Source: Streptomyces sp. D2-8 (GTDB lineage: Bacteria; Actinomycetota; Actinomycetes; Streptomycetales; Streptomycetaceae). Taken from it: a stretch of DNA of 64,000 bases. Position numbers and translations under genes: made by a program. The notes beneath the pieces are model-generated. The model was given only the letters and a program-made list of their open reading frames with translations. It did not search any database and had not been told where the DNA came from. Of this stretch, positions 35,409 through 44,771 are shown piece by piece; within the stretch, counting starts at the first letter, position 1, and each line of letters begins with the position of its first letter. Location: assembly GCF_023184515.1 (NCBI RefSeq), contig NZ_JAAHBP010000003.1, positions 310,001 to 374,000 of the forward strand. Direction: 5' to 3'.

Positions 35409-36413
35409 ATGAGACCGCCGACGATCCGGGACGTGGCCGAGCGGGCCGGTGTCTCCAAGTCGCTGGTCTCCCTCGTGCTGCGCGGCTCCGACCAGGTGCG
35501 CCCCGAGAAGCGGGACGCCGTGCTCCGGGCCGCCCAGGAGCTCGGCTACCGGCCCAACGCCGCAGCCCGCAGTCTCAGCGAGCAGCGCACCCGCACGGTC
35601 GGCGTCCTCCTGAACGACCTGCGCAACCCCTGGTTCGTCGACCTGCTCGACGGCCTGAACTCCCTGCTGCACGCCAACGGCCTGCACATGCTGCTCGCCG
35701 ACGCCCGCCTCAACCGCCGCACCGGCCAGGACCCGGCCGACCCGCTGCTGGAACTGCGCGTCGACGGCCTGGTCGTGGTCGGCACGCTGCCGGACCCGGC
35801 GGCCCTCGGCGCGGTGGCCGAGCGGATCCCGGTGGTGCTGGCCGGCTCCCGAGAACCGGCGCCGCCGGGCGTCGACGTCGTGGCGGGCGACGACGAGCAG
35901 GGCGCCCGGCTGGTCACCGAGCATCTGATCGGCCTCGGGCACCGCCGTATCGCGCACATCGCGGGCTACGGCGCGGTGGGCGAGCTGCGGCGCCGGAGCT
36001 TCGAGGCGACGATGCGCCGGCACGGCCTCGCGGAGCAGGTGGTGGTCGAGCCGAGCGACATGACGGAGGAGGGCGGCTACCGCACGACCGTCCGGCTGCT
36101 CAGCCGCCCCGAGCGGCCCACGGCCGTCTTCGCCGTCAACGACATCGCCGCCATCGGCGTGCTCTCGGCGGCCGAGGAACTGGGGCTGCGCGTGCCGCGC
36201 GACGTGTCCGTCGTCGGCTACGACAACACGAGCATCGCCCGGCTGCGGCACGTGTGGCTCACGACGGTCGACAACACGAGCCACGAGGTCGGCCGCCGCG
36301 CGGCCCGCTGCCTCCTGGAGCGCTTCGAGGGCGCCGGCGGACCGGGCCGCGTCCAACTCGCCGTGCCCACCCTGGAGATCCGCGGGTCGACGGCGCCCGC
36401 ACCCACCCGCTGA
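35409..36413 (+). CDS. LacI-family transcriptional regulator
   Basis: The 334-residue repressor starts MRPPTIRDVAERAGVSKSLVSLVLRGS, a full LacI helix-turn-helix with hinge helix, followed by a periplasmic-binding-like effector domain (TVGVLLNDLRNPWFVDLLDGLN; VFAVNDIAAIGVLSAAEELGLRVPRDVSVVGYDN). The ATG at 35409 was chosen because the upstream extension runs through the operator and promoter. Two palindromes around the divergent promoters are its probable sites. The target is the oxidoreductase gene on the other strand and itself. The inducer is likely a sugar or cyclitol. Confidence 0.9.
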   Translation: MRPPTIRDVAERAGVSKSLVSLVLRGSDQVRPEKRDAVLRAAQELGYRPNAAARSLSEQRTRTVGVLLNDLRNPWFVDLLDGLNSLLHANGLHMLLADARLNRRTGQDPADPLLELRVDGLVVVGTLPDPAALGAVAERIPVVLAGSREPAPPGVDVVAGDDEQGARLVTEHLIGLGHRRIAHIAGYGAVGELRRRSFEATMRRHGLAEQVVVEPSDMTEEGGYRTTVRLLSRPERPTAVFAVNDIAAIGVLSAAEELGLRVPRDVSVVGYDNTSIARLRHVWLTTVDNTSHEVGRRAARCLLERFEGAGGPGRVQLAVPTLEIRGSTAPAPTR

Positions 36414-36428
36414 CCGCGTCCGTCCCGC

Positions 36429-36773
36429 TCAGAGGTTGATCGCGTACGCCTTGCGCAGGGTCTCGTGCACCGTCCACGTCGTGCGGTCGCCCTCGCGCAG
36501 GACGGCCATGTCGCCGGGGCCGACCGTCAGCGTCGGCCCGCCCTCGACCTCGATCGTCGCCGACCCGCTGATCACGACGAACAGTTCGTCGGCCTCGGTG
36601 TCCGTGACCACGCCGGGCGTGATCTGCCAGACGCCCCGCACCTGACGGCCGTCCTCCGACTCCCAGACCACCTTCCCGGTCACCTCGGGCGTCCCGGAGA
36701 CGATCTGCTCGGGCGCGAGGGGCTCGGGTTCGAGCTCAGTGTCGGGGATGTGCAGTACGAAGCTGTGCGTCAT
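36429..36773 (-). CDS. Cupin domain protein (EutQ/DUF861-like)
   Basis: The 114-residue protein is a single small cupin: GVWQITPGVVTDTEADELFVVISGSATIEVEGGPTL is the first motif and VGPGDMAVLREGDRTTWTVHETLRKAY the second. Members often bind ureidoglycolate-like or sugar ligands, or act as metal-dependent isomerases, but many are unassigned. It converges with the LacI gene, 15 bases apart. No secretion signal is present. Function cannot be fixed from sequence. Confidence 0.75.
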   Translation of the reverse strand: MTHSFVLHIPDTELEPEPLAPEQIVSGTPEVTGKVVWESEDGRQVRGVWQITPGVVTDTEADELFVVISGSATIEVEGGPTLTVGPGDMAVLREGDRTTWTVHETLRKAYAINL

Positions 36774-37020
36774 GCGGCGACCCTAGCCGCGCTGAACGGG
36801 GAAGCGGCCTCGACAGAGTGTGGGGTGCCGGCCGGGCCGGGCGGACACTGCGTCGTCCCGGTCCAGCGGGTTCGGCCTACATCCGCGCCCGGGCTTCTGG
36901 TGTCCGTCTCAACCCCTATGCCCTGGTCGGGAGTTCCCGCCGATTCGCGTATTGTTTGCGGCATATGCCCGGGAGTCGAGATGCCCGGGCGCGCACGTGC
37001 GGGCGAAGGGGGAGCAGGAC

Positions 37021-37395
<375 letters not shown>

Positions 37396-37565
37396 CGGAA
37401 GTGGCCTCTTTGTCGTTCCCGCCGCATCTGTCCCAGAGCCGCCTAATGGGTTATTCGATGCCATATGTCCTTGATGTCGCCTTGAGTGGTCTCTAGTGTT
37501 CGCCGGGAGGTAAACACTGCAAGGCCCGAGCCCGTGCCACCGTCCGGAAGCGAGGTGTGGAGCGC

Positions 37566-38846
37566 GTGCACGCGAGGGGACATCCCAGAGGGACGCGATG
37601 GCTGCGGGCGTTCGCCGTACTGCCGTTGCTGGCATCGGTGCTCGCCGCCTGTGGCAGTGACGAAGGCTCCGGTACGCCCACCCTCAACTGGTACAACTTC
37701 CCCGACGACTCCGGTGCGCTGCAGAAGGCGGCCGACCGGTGCAGCCAGGCGTCGGGCGGCCGCTACAGGATCAGCTACAACAAGCTCCCGCGCGCCGCCG
37801 ACGGCCAGCGTCAGCAGCTTGTCCGCAGACTCGCCGCCGAGGACGACTCGCTCGACATCCTGGGCCTGGACGTCACCTGGGCGGCGGAGTTCGCCGAGGC
37901 GCGCTGGATCCGGGAATGGACGGGAGCGGCGAAGCGGCAGGCCGTCGAGGGCACTCTGCGCGTACCGCTGCAGACCTCGACCTGGAAGGGCAAGTTGTAC
38001 GCCGTCCCGTACAACACCAACACCCAGCTCCTGTGGTACCGCAAGGACCTGGTGCCCACACCGCCCCGGACCTGGGCCGAGATGCTGGACATGGCCGGCG
38101 CCCTCGCCCGGCAGGGCAAACCGCACTTCGTCGAGATCCAGGGCGCCCAGTACGAGGGCCTGACCGTCTGGTTCAACACGCTCATCAACAGTGCCGGCGG
38201 CTCCATCCTCAACGCGAGCGCGACCGAGCCCTCCCTCGGTCCTCCCGCTGTGCGGGCCGCGGGGATCATGCGTGAGCTGGCGAACTCCCCGGCCGCGGAC
38301 CCCTCCCTGTCCAACCAGATGGAGGACCAGAACCGGCTCGCCATGGAGTCGGGGGTGGCGGCGTTCGAGCTCAACTACCCGTTCGTCTATCCGTCGATGA
38401 AGGCGAACAACCCCGAGCTGTTCAAGAACTTCCGCTGGGCGCCGTACCCCCGGGTCGACGCGAACCGCCGGGCACGGCCCACCATCGGCGGCATCGACCT
38501 GGCGGTGAGCGCCTACTCGCGCCACCCCGACTTGGCCTTCGAGGCGGCGCTGTGCCTGCGCAACCGGGAGAACCAGCTCACCGCCGCGCTCGAGGGCGGT
38601 CTGCCGCCCACCCTGCGCGCCCTCTACGACGAGCCGGCGTTCATGAAGGAGTACCCCTTCTCCGCGGAGGTGCTGGCCGCCCTGGAGTCGGCGAGCGTGC
38701 GCCCGATCACTCCGGTCTACCAGAACGTGTCGATCGCGGTCTCCCACACGCTGTCCCCGCCGTCCGGGATCAAACCGGAGAGCTCCGTCAACACCATCAG
38801 GGAGCAGATCGACGATGCCCTGCGATCCGAGGGTGTGATCCCGTGA
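37566..38846 (+). CDS. Sugar ABC transporter substrate-binding lipoprotein (CUT1, LpqY-like)
   Basis: The protein of about 426 residues has a signal peptide with lipobox LAAC and a family 1 extracellular binding fold (TLNWYNFPDDSGALQKAADRCSQ; YAVPYNTNTQLLWYRKDL; AFELNYPFVYPSMKA). It should deliver an oligosaccharide or disaccharide to the two permeases and ATPase that follow. Its overall layout resembles mycobacterial LpqY of the trehalose importer, so trehalose is one candidate. The start is uncertain: GTG at 37566 has GGAG just upstream, GTG at 37557 is also open. A possible tiny gene links it to the first permease. Confidence 0.87.
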   Translation: MHARGHPRGTRWLRAFAVLPLLASVLAACGSDEGSGTPTLNWYNFPDDSGALQKAADRCSQASGGRYRISYNKLPRAADGQRQQLVRRLAAEDDSLDILGLDVTWAAEFAEARWIREWTGAAKRQAVEGTLRVPLQTSTWKGKLYAVPYNTNTQLLWYRKDLVPTPPRTWAEMLDMAGALARQGKPHFVEIQGAQYEGLTVWFNTLINSAGGSILNASATEPSLGPPAVRAAGIMRELANSPAADPSLSNQMEDQNRLAMESGVAAFELNYPFVYPSMKANNPELFKNFRWAPYPRVDANRRARPTIGGIDLAVSAYSRHPDLAFEAALCLRNRENQLTAALEGGLPPTLRALYDEPAFMKEYPFSAEVLAALESASVRPITPVYQNVSIAVSHTLSPPSGIKPESSVNTIREQIDDALRSEGVIP

Positions 38847-38920
38847 ACCACCACCTCCCGCACCACTTCGCCGCCCGGCGCCGCAGCGCGCGGGCCTCGT
38901 CCCCGGGCGGCCCGAGATGA
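38843..38920 (+). CDS. Possible 25-residue coupling peptide gene
   Basis: GTG at 38843 overlaps the stop of the binding-protein gene (GTGA), and the frame ends in a TGA that overlaps the ATG of the permease gene (ATGA). The 25-codon frame (start [14 protein letters not shown]) thus fills the whole gap with both ends coupled. It is His- and Arg-rich with GC-ending codons and no known match. It may be a leader that hands ribosomes to the permease gene, or chance in a high-GC gap. Confidence 0.35.
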   Translation: MNHHLPHHFAARRRSARASSPGGPR

Positions 38921-39876
38921 GCACGCGGGCGCAACCCGCCGGACCCCCACCGCCCCCCGAAGCGGAGACGGAGCAGAAGGGGCCGGACCAGGCGGCGCTG
39001 TCGGCGGGAGCCCGGCAGGAGCGGCGGCTCGGCTGGCTGCTCTGCGCGCCCGCCGTCGTCGTCATGATCGCCGTGACCGCCTACCCCATCGGGTACGCCG
39101 TCTACCTGTCCCTCCAGCGGTACGACCTGCGCTTCCCCGGACAGGCGGAGTTCGTGGGCCTGAGCAACTACGGGGCGGTGCTGTCCTCTCCGTTCTGGTG
39201 GGACGCCTTCTGGGTCACGCTGTTCATCACCGCGGTGTCCGTGGCGATCGAACTGGTCCTCGGAATGGGGCTCGCCCTGGTCATGCACCGCACGATCTTC
39301 TGGCGCGGCGCCGTCCGCACGTCGGTCCTCGTCCCGTACGGCATCGTCACCGTGGTCGCCGCCTTCTCCTGGCAGTACGCCTGGACCCCGGACCTCGGAT
39401 ACCTCGCCGAGTTGCTGCCCAGTGGAGAGGCTCCGCTGACCGAGCAGTGGCCCGCCCTCTGGCTGATCATCCTCGCCGAGGTGTGGAAGACGACGCCGTT
39501 CATGGCCCTGCTGCTGCTCGCGGGCCTCGCGCTGGTCCCCGAGGAGACCCTGAAGGCGGCCATGGTGGACGGTGCCACCGCCTGGCAGCGCTTCACCAAG
39601 GTCATCCTGCCGCTGATGAAGCCGGCCGTCCTGGTGGCCCTGCTCTTCCGCACACTGGACGCGTTCCGGATCTTCGACAACATCTACATCCTGACCGCGG
39701 GCGCCCACGGGACCGGCTCGCTGTCGATCCTCGGGTACGACAACCTGTTCACCGCGCTGAACCTGGGCATCGGGTCGGCGATCTCGGTCCTGATCTTCAT
39801 CTGCGTCGGGATCATCGCCTTCACCTTCGTCAAACTGTTCGGCGCCGCCGCACCCGGCGCGGAGGTGAAGCGCTGA
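38917..39876 (+). CDS. Sugar ABC transporter permease, MalF/SugA type
   Basis: The 319-residue protein has an N-terminal Pro/Glu-rich tail of about 35 residues and six membrane segments. The EAA loop that docks the ATPase reads [28 protein letters not shown]. It pairs with the next permease as a heterodimeric channel for the CUT1 importer. The start is ATG at 38917. Its stop overlaps the next gene by one base (TGATG). Substrate is set by the binding protein and is probably a disaccharide. Confidence 0.93.
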   Translation: MSTRAQPAGPPPPPEAETEQKGPDQAALSAGARQERRLGWLLCAPAVVVMIAVTAYPIGYAVYLSLQRYDLRFPGQAEFVGLSNYGAVLSSPFWWDAFWVTLFITAVSVAIELVLGMGLALVMHRTIFWRGAVRTSVLVPYGIVTVVAAFSWQYAWTPDLGYLAELLPSGEAPLTEQWPALWLIILAEVWKTTPFMALLLLAGLALVPEETLKAAMVDGATAWQRFTKVILPLMKPAVLVALLFRTLDAFRIFDNIYILTAGAHGTGSLSILGYDNLFTALNLGIGSAISVLIFICVGIIAFTFVKLFGAAAPGAEVKR

Positions 39877-40709
39877 TGGCCGCTGTGGGAAAGACACATG
39901 CCGCCCGATGGGGCGTCCTGAACGTGGTGGTGGTGCTGTACGCCCTGTTCCCGGTGTGGTGGATCGCCGCGCTGTCGTTCAAGGACCCCGGCACCCTGAC
40001 GGACGGTGACTACATCCCCCGGGACTGGACCTGGGAGAACTACCGGGGCATCTTCGAGACCGCCGAGTTCACCCGTGCGCTGATCAACTCGATCGGCATC
40101 GCCCTGATCGCCACGGTGATCGCGGTGGCCCTGGGCACCATGGCCGCCTACGCGGTGGCCCGGCTGCGGTTCCCCGGCAAGCGGGTACTCATCGGCATGT
40201 CACTGCTGATCGCCATGTTCCCGCCGATCTCCCTGGTGTCACCGCTGTTCAACATCGAGCGGATCATCGGGATCTTCGACACCTGGATCGGGCTGATCAT
40301 CCCGTACATGACCTTCTCCCTGCCGCTCGCGATCTACACCCTGTCGGCGTTCTTCCGGGAGATCCCCTGGGATCTGGAGAAGGCCGCCAAGGTCGACGGG
40401 GCGACGCCCGCGCAGGCCTTTCGGCTGGTCATCGCGCCGCTGGCCGCGCCGGGCGTGTTCACCACGGCCATTCTCGTGTTCATCTTCTGCTGGAACGACT
40501 TCCTGTTCGCGATCTCGCTGACGTCCACCGAGTCCGCGCGCACCGTGCCCGCCGCGATCGCGTTCTTCACCGGGAGCTCCCAGTTCCAGCAGCCCACAGG
40601 GTCGATCGCCGCCGCCGCTGTGGTCATCACCATCCCGATCATCGTTTTCGTCCTGCTCTTCCAGCGGCGGATCGTCGCCGGACTGACCTCCGGGGCAGTC
40701 AAGGGCTGA
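39876..40709 (+). CDS. Sugar ABC transporter permease, MalG/SugB type
   Basis: The 277-residue protein has six membrane segments and the EAA loop [28 protein letters not shown]. It is the second half of the CUT1 channel. The ATG at 39876 shares a base with the previous stop, a tight coupling for equal amounts of the two permeases. The open frame extends far upstream as a shadow of the first permease gene. GGAGG lies eight bases before the ATG. Confidence 0.93.
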   Translation: MAAVGKTHAARWGVLNVVVVLYALFPVWWIAALSFKDPGTLTDGDYIPRDWTWENYRGIFETAEFTRALINSIGIALIATVIAVALGTMAAYAVARLRFPGKRVLIGMSLLIAMFPPISLVSPLFNIERIIGIFDTWIGLIIPYMTFSLPLAIYTLSAFFREIPWDLEKAAKVDGATPAQAFRLVIAPLAAPGVFTTAILVFIFCWNDFLFAISLTSTESARTVPAAIAFFTGSSQFQQPTGSIAAAAVVITIPIIVFVLLFQRRIVAGLTSGAVKG

Positions 40710-40735
40710 ACGGGGAAGGCAAGGAGGCACCATCC

Positions 40736-41923
40736 ATGGCCGAGATCATCCTTGAGGGAGTCACCAAGCGCTTTCCCGACGGTTCCCTCGCCGTGAAGGA
40801 CGTGGACCTCGAGATCGCCGACGGCGAGTTCGTGATCCTGGTCGGTCCGTCGGGATGCGGCAAGTCCACCACCCTGAACATGATCGCCGGACTCGAGGAC
40901 ATCACGGAGGGCACCCTGCGCATCGGAGACCGCGTCGTCAACGACCTGGCTCCCAAGGAACGCGACGTCGCCATGGTGTTCCAGAGCTACGCCCTGTATC
41001 CGCACATGAGCGTCCGGGAGAACATGGGCTTCCCGCTGCGCCTGGCCAAGGTGGACAAGGACACCATCGACGCCAAGGTGACGCACGCCGCCGGGATCCT
41101 CGACCTCACCGAGCACCTGGACCGCAAGCCCGCCAACCTCTCGGGCGGTCAGCGCCAGCGGGTGGCCATGGGACGGGCGATCGTCCGTGACCCCAAGGCG
41201 TTCCTGATGGACGAGCCACTGTCCAACCTGGACGCCAAACTCCGGGTCCAGATGCGCACCCAGATCTCCCGGCTGCAGCGGAGCCTCGGCACGACCACCG
41301 TGTACGTCACCCACGACCAGACCGAGGCCATGACGCTGGGCGACCGCGTCGTGGTCATGAGACAGGGCCTGGTCCAGCAGATCGGCACACCGGCCGAGCT
41401 GTACGACCTGCCGCGCAACATCTTCGTCGCGGGCTTCATCGGCTCCCCGGCGATGAACTTCCTGAACGCCACTCTGGAGGGCGGTGCCCTGCGCTCGCCC
41501 CTGGGCGACCTGCCCCTCGACGACCGTACGCGGCAGGCGCTGGAACGCCAGAACGCGCCCCGCGAGGTCATCATCGGGCTGCGACCGGAGGCGTTCGAGG
41601 ACGTGGCCCTGTCACATGACCGGGACCGGACGGGCCCGGTCTTCACCGCCACCGTGGAGGTACTGGAGTCGCTGGGCTCCGACGCGTATGTCTACTTCGC
41701 CGCGGAGGGCGGGCCCGCGACGACCACCGAACTGGAGGAACTCGCCAAGGACTCGGGCCTGCGCGACACCGGCGCCGACACCAGTCAACTCGTGGCCCGC
41801 CTGGACGCCGCCACGCGTGCCCGCGAGGGAGCACCGCTGGAGCTGCGGGTCGACATGGCCAAGGCCCACGTGTTCGACCCGGCGAACGGGGCGAACCTCA
41901 CGCATCCGGCGCGGGCGGACTGA
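40736..41923 (+). CDS. ABC transporter ATPase, UgpC/MalK/SugC type
   Basis: The 395-residue ATPase has Walker A GPSGCGKST, Q-loop VFQSYALYPHMSV, signature LSGGQRQR, Walker B FLMDEPLSNLD and H-loop VTHDQTEAM. A C-terminal regulatory OB domain follows (IIGLRPEAFEDV). It powers the importer above. Many streptomycete CUT1 systems borrow the shared ATPase MsiK, so a dedicated ATPase in the operon is notable and is again like the SugABC trehalose system. Its stop is followed by 160 bases with no gene before the bL37-like gene. Confidence 0.93.
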   Translation: MAEIILEGVTKRFPDGSLAVKDVDLEIADGEFVILVGPSGCGKSTTLNMIAGLEDITEGTLRIGDRVVNDLAPKERDVAMVFQSYALYPHMSVRENMGFPLRLAKVDKDTIDAKVTHAAGILDLTEHLDRKPANLSGGQRQRVAMGRAIVRDPKAFLMDEPLSNLDAKLRVQMRTQISRLQRSLGTTTVYVTHDQTEAMTLGDRVVVMRQGLVQQIGTPAELYDLPRNIFVAGFIGSPAMNFLNATLEGGALRSPLGDLPLDDRTRQALERQNAPREVIIGLRPEAFEDVALSHDRDRTGPVFTATVEVLESLGSDAYVYFAAEGGPATTTELEELAKDSGLRDTGADTSQLVARLDAATRAREGAPLELRVDMAKAHVFDPANGANLTHPARAD

Positions 41924-42085
41924 CGAGGTGCCACGCGGCCGAGCCGGGACACCACCGTGATGTAGGCCACCCGTGTGCATCCGCATCGTGTGTGTTTGCC
42001 GTCGCGTCGGCTGGAAAGTGGCTCTGTAGTCACCGGACGCGACAATCCGGTGGACAGTGACCGAAAGCCGAAAAGTGGAGGTTCG

Positions 42086-42163
42086 ATGTCCTCGAAGCGA
42101 CGTCGCAAGAAGAAGGCCCGCCGCAAGAACGGCGCGAACCACGGCAGCCGTCCGCAGTCCTGA
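42086..42163 (+). CDS. bL37-like small ribosomal protein
   Basis: The 25-residue peptide is very basic (MSSKRRRKKKARRKNG) and ends ANHGSRPQS. This matches the pattern of the actinobacterial large-subunit peptide bL37 seen in mycobacterial ribosome structures, which is about 24 residues and ends with an ANHG-RP tail. GGAGG five bases upstream of the ATG is an ideal ribosome site, and a perfect terminator hairpin follows the stop, so it forms its own unit. Such short genes are usually missed by gene finders. The match is from memory of the family pattern. Confidence 0.75.
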   Translation: MSSKRRRKKKARRKNGANHGSRPQS

Positions 42164-42189
42164 GAAGCTTCGCGGGCGCGCCGACGTAT

Positions 42190-42220
42190 CGGGTGGGTGG
42201 CAGCTGCCACCCACCCGTTT
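42190..42220. terminator. Perfect hairpin terminator
   Basis: CGGGTGGGTGGCAG (42190-42203) is followed at once by its exact reverse complement to 42217, then TTT. It ends the bL37-like unit and can also stop transcription of the convergent monooxygenase gene. Confidence 0.85.
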
Positions 42221-42262
42221 GCGTTCGCAGGCACGGTGCGGCCTCTCGATCGCTCGGTGGTG

Positions 42263-43942
42263 TCACAGGCGGAAGACCCGCCCGAGTGCGTCGGCCAGTG
42301 CGGGCTCCGTCTCCGCGGGCGTGAGCCGTGCCAGACGGGCGGTGAGGTAGCCGTCCGGGCGGATGAGGAAGGCCGTCGCACCCTTGGCGCCGTACAGTCG
42401 CTCGAACTCTCCTGCCTCGTCCCGGAACACGGGCAGGTGCCGGCCGTTCGCGCCGCCGGGGGCGTGGACGGCCGGCACCTGGTCGTCGTCCCCGGCGACG
42501 ACGAACGCGGGCACCCTGCCGCCCGTCAGCCGGCCGGCGGTGGCGGCGGCCTCGTGGCACGCGGTGAGCGCGTCGGCCGAGTCGGCGTAGAGGACCAGGA
42601 CGTGCCCGCGGTCGCGCAGCAGGTCGTAGAGGCGCAGGGGCGTCACGGCCAGGCCGGTGGTGAGTCCGCGGCAGTCGGGAGCCCGTTCGCCCGGACCCGG
42701 GCCGGGTGCGGCCCGGTCGCCGGGGCCCGCGCCGTTCGTCGCGGTCAGGGGGCTGTCCGGGTAGGCGACGAGCAACTGTGCCTCGCGCAGTATCACCGTC
42801 GTCATGTCGTCCTTCGGGGCCGGGACGCCGCCCTCGGTGGCGTGCCGGACCGTGCGTCCGACCACCTCCTCGCCGACCGGGCGGCGTTCGGCGTCATAGC
42901 TGTCGAGCAGCCGGGGATGGGCGCTCCCGTCCAGGGCGAGGGCCAGCTTCCACGCCAGGTTGAACGCGTCCTGGATACCCGTGTTCATGCCCTGCGCGCC
43001 GGTCGGCGGGTGGATGTGCGCGGCGTCCCCGGCGACGAAGACCCGGCCCACCGCGTACCGGTCGACGAGACGGTGACTGATGCGGAACACCGACGACCAC
43101 CGCATGGTGGAGGCGGTGGCGGGCTCCGGCGACAACCGGTCGACGACCGCCTGGATGTGCTCGAGGCGGGGCGCACGCCCGCCCTCCAGGCCATGGGCCC
43201 TCTCGCCCCGGGCGGCGGATCCGCCCTTCGTCGAGAGCTCGGGCGGCACCAGCATCGACATGCGGTACCGGCGGTCTCCTGGCAGCGGGATGCAGACCAG
43301 GACATCGTCCACGCGGCCGTCGGCGTCGTGGTGCAGGGCCCGCACTCCGTAGCCCTCCGGCAGGCTCCAGTCCACCTCCACGTCGGCGAGCATGTACTCC
43401 TCCGGGAACGCGCCCCCCTCGAAGGTGAGCCCGAGTCCCTTGCGGACGGTGCTGTGCGCCCCGTCGCAGCCGACCAGGAAGCGCGACCGCAGCTCCTCCT
43501 GCGCACCGGACGCCGTGACGATGCGGCTCACGACCCTGTCCTCGTCCTGCGTGAACCCCAGCAGCTCGGTGCCCCGTTCGATCCCGGTGCCGAAGCGGGC
43601 GAGGTGCTCCTCGATGATCCGCTCCGTCTCGTACTGAGGCAGGGCCGCGAAGGCGTACGGGACCTCCGGCGGCAGCCGCAGTTCGAAGCGCGCCTGCTCG
43701 ACGCCGTCGGCGTACATCAGCTGCCCGCGCATCGGCACGGCGGCCTCCAGCGCGGCGCGCACCATGCCCATCCGGTCCCAGACCTCCAGCGTCCGCGGCT
43801 GGACGCCCACCGCCTTGGCGTACGGCAGGCGGGCCGGCAGCCTGTCGATGATCCGGCAGGTGGCCCCCTGCCGCCGCAGCTCCGCCGCCGCGGTCAGCCC
43901 GACCGGTCCCGCGCCGACGATCAGTACGTCTGTGTCCTCCAC
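42263..43942 (-). CDS. FAD-dependent aromatic monooxygenase (PheA/TfdB family)
   Basis: The 559-residue flavoprotein has the FAD motif LIVGAGPVGLTAAAELRRQG, the second motif VGCDGAHSTVRKGLG, and the third motif VFVAGDAAHIHPPTGAQGMNTGIQDAFNLAWKL. A C-terminal thioredoxin-like domain follows, typical of phenol hydroxylases, polyketide oxygenases and rifampicin monooxygenases. It hydroxylates an aromatic substrate with NADPH and O2. GTG at 43942 has AGGAG upstream and gives the usual N-terminus, so the 16 earlier codons were omitted. No partner genes identify the substrate. Confidence 0.88.
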   Translation of the reverse strand: MEDTDVLIVGAGPVGLTAAAELRRQGATCRIIDRLPARLPYAKAVGVQPRTLEVWDRMGMVRAALEAAVPMRGQLMYADGVEQARFELRLPPEVPYAFAALPQYETERIIEEHLARFGTGIERGTELLGFTQDEDRVVSRIVTASGAQEELRSRFLVGCDGAHSTVRKGLGLTFEGGAFPEEYMLADVEVDWSLPEGYGVRALHHDADGRVDDVLVCIPLPGDRRYRMSMLVPPELSTKGGSAARGERAHGLEGGRAPRLEHIQAVVDRLSPEPATASTMRWSSVFRISHRLVDRYAVGRVFVAGDAAHIHPPTGAQGMNTGIQDAFNLAWKLALALDGSAHPRLLDSYDAERRPVGEEVVGRTVRHATEGGVPAPKDDMTTVILREAQLLVAYPDSPLTATNGAGPGDRAAPGPGPGERAPDCRGLTTGLAVTPLRLYDLLRDRGHVLVLYADSADALTACHEAAATAGRLTGGRVPAFVVAGDDDQVPAVHAPGGANGRHLPVFRDEAGEFERLYGAKGATAFLIRPDGYLTARLARLTPAETEPALADALGRVFRL

Positions 43943-44041
43943 CGGCGTCTCCTGCGAGAGGCCCCCTGCTGCTCTGCCTCCATGGTCCACCGCCGGGAGA
44001 CGAACAGCGACTCAACGGCCGGCGGCCGGGCCCGGGCGCGT

Positions 44042-44669
44042 TCAGATCAGCAGGGCCTGCGGCACGCCGTTCCTGCGGACCCACTCCGCGCGGTGCTCGG
44101 CGGCCAGGGCCAGGCCCCGGCGGCGGGACTCGGCCGGGAGTGGAAGCCGGCACAGGCCGTCGAGCGTGCTCAGCATCGTCTGCGCGAAGTGCTGCCCCAG
44201 GGCGGTGAGGCGGCCGGACGCCAGCAGGACCTCCGTGGCCTCCCGGGCGCCCGCCCGCCAGCGCCAACTGGGCCTGAGCCAAGAGGAGTTCGGCGGGATC
44301 CTGCTCCACGGCACGGCGCCGGTTCCAGAAGTCCGCCACGCCCAGGTGTGCGTAAGCCCCGTGGAAGAGACCGAGCAGGGGACGGGGATCGGGACGCCAC
44401 GGCGCGTACTAGCGCTCCTCGCCGCCCGGCTCGAACAGGTCGAACAGGTGCAGTACGGCGGCGAACTTGCTGTGCTGCATCTCGTGGGCCATGGACAGGG
44501 CGAGACCGCGCGCGGAGCGCGGCCGGGACAGCGCCATGGCCCCGAACGCCTCCGCGCTGCTGCCGCTGAAACTGCCCGGGCGGTCGACGGGGACCAACGT
44601 GCGCGGCCCGGCGACGAGTTCGGCGTAGGCCGGCTCGCTGGAGCCGGCGGCCCCCCCGGTCCCCGGCAC
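44042..44669 (-). pseudogene. Decayed HEXXH-motif (FxsB-associated type) gene
   Basis: One minus-strand frame reads AYAELVAGPRTLVPVDRP to SMAHEMQHSKFAAVLHLFDL and GGEER, then meets TAG at 44411-44409. The same frame resumes at once with YAPWRPDPRPLLGLFHGAYA, HLGVADFWNRRR and AQAQLALA. Near 44261 it shifts by one base into WRAGAREATEVLLASGRLTALGQHF and ends at 44042. These pieces in order match the HEXXH domain found in FxsB-type peptide-modification proteins. A stop, a frameshift and loss of the 5' part make it inactive. No FxsA or radical SAM partner is nearby. Homology is from motif memory. Confidence 0.72.
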
Positions 44670-44771
44670 ATGGCGTGGTCGAGGACGTCACCCACCCCCA
44701 TGGGCGACGTCCTCGACCGCTCCCCCGGTGCCGGACTGTGGCTCAGATGTCCGCGCGGCGGATGTGTGCCG

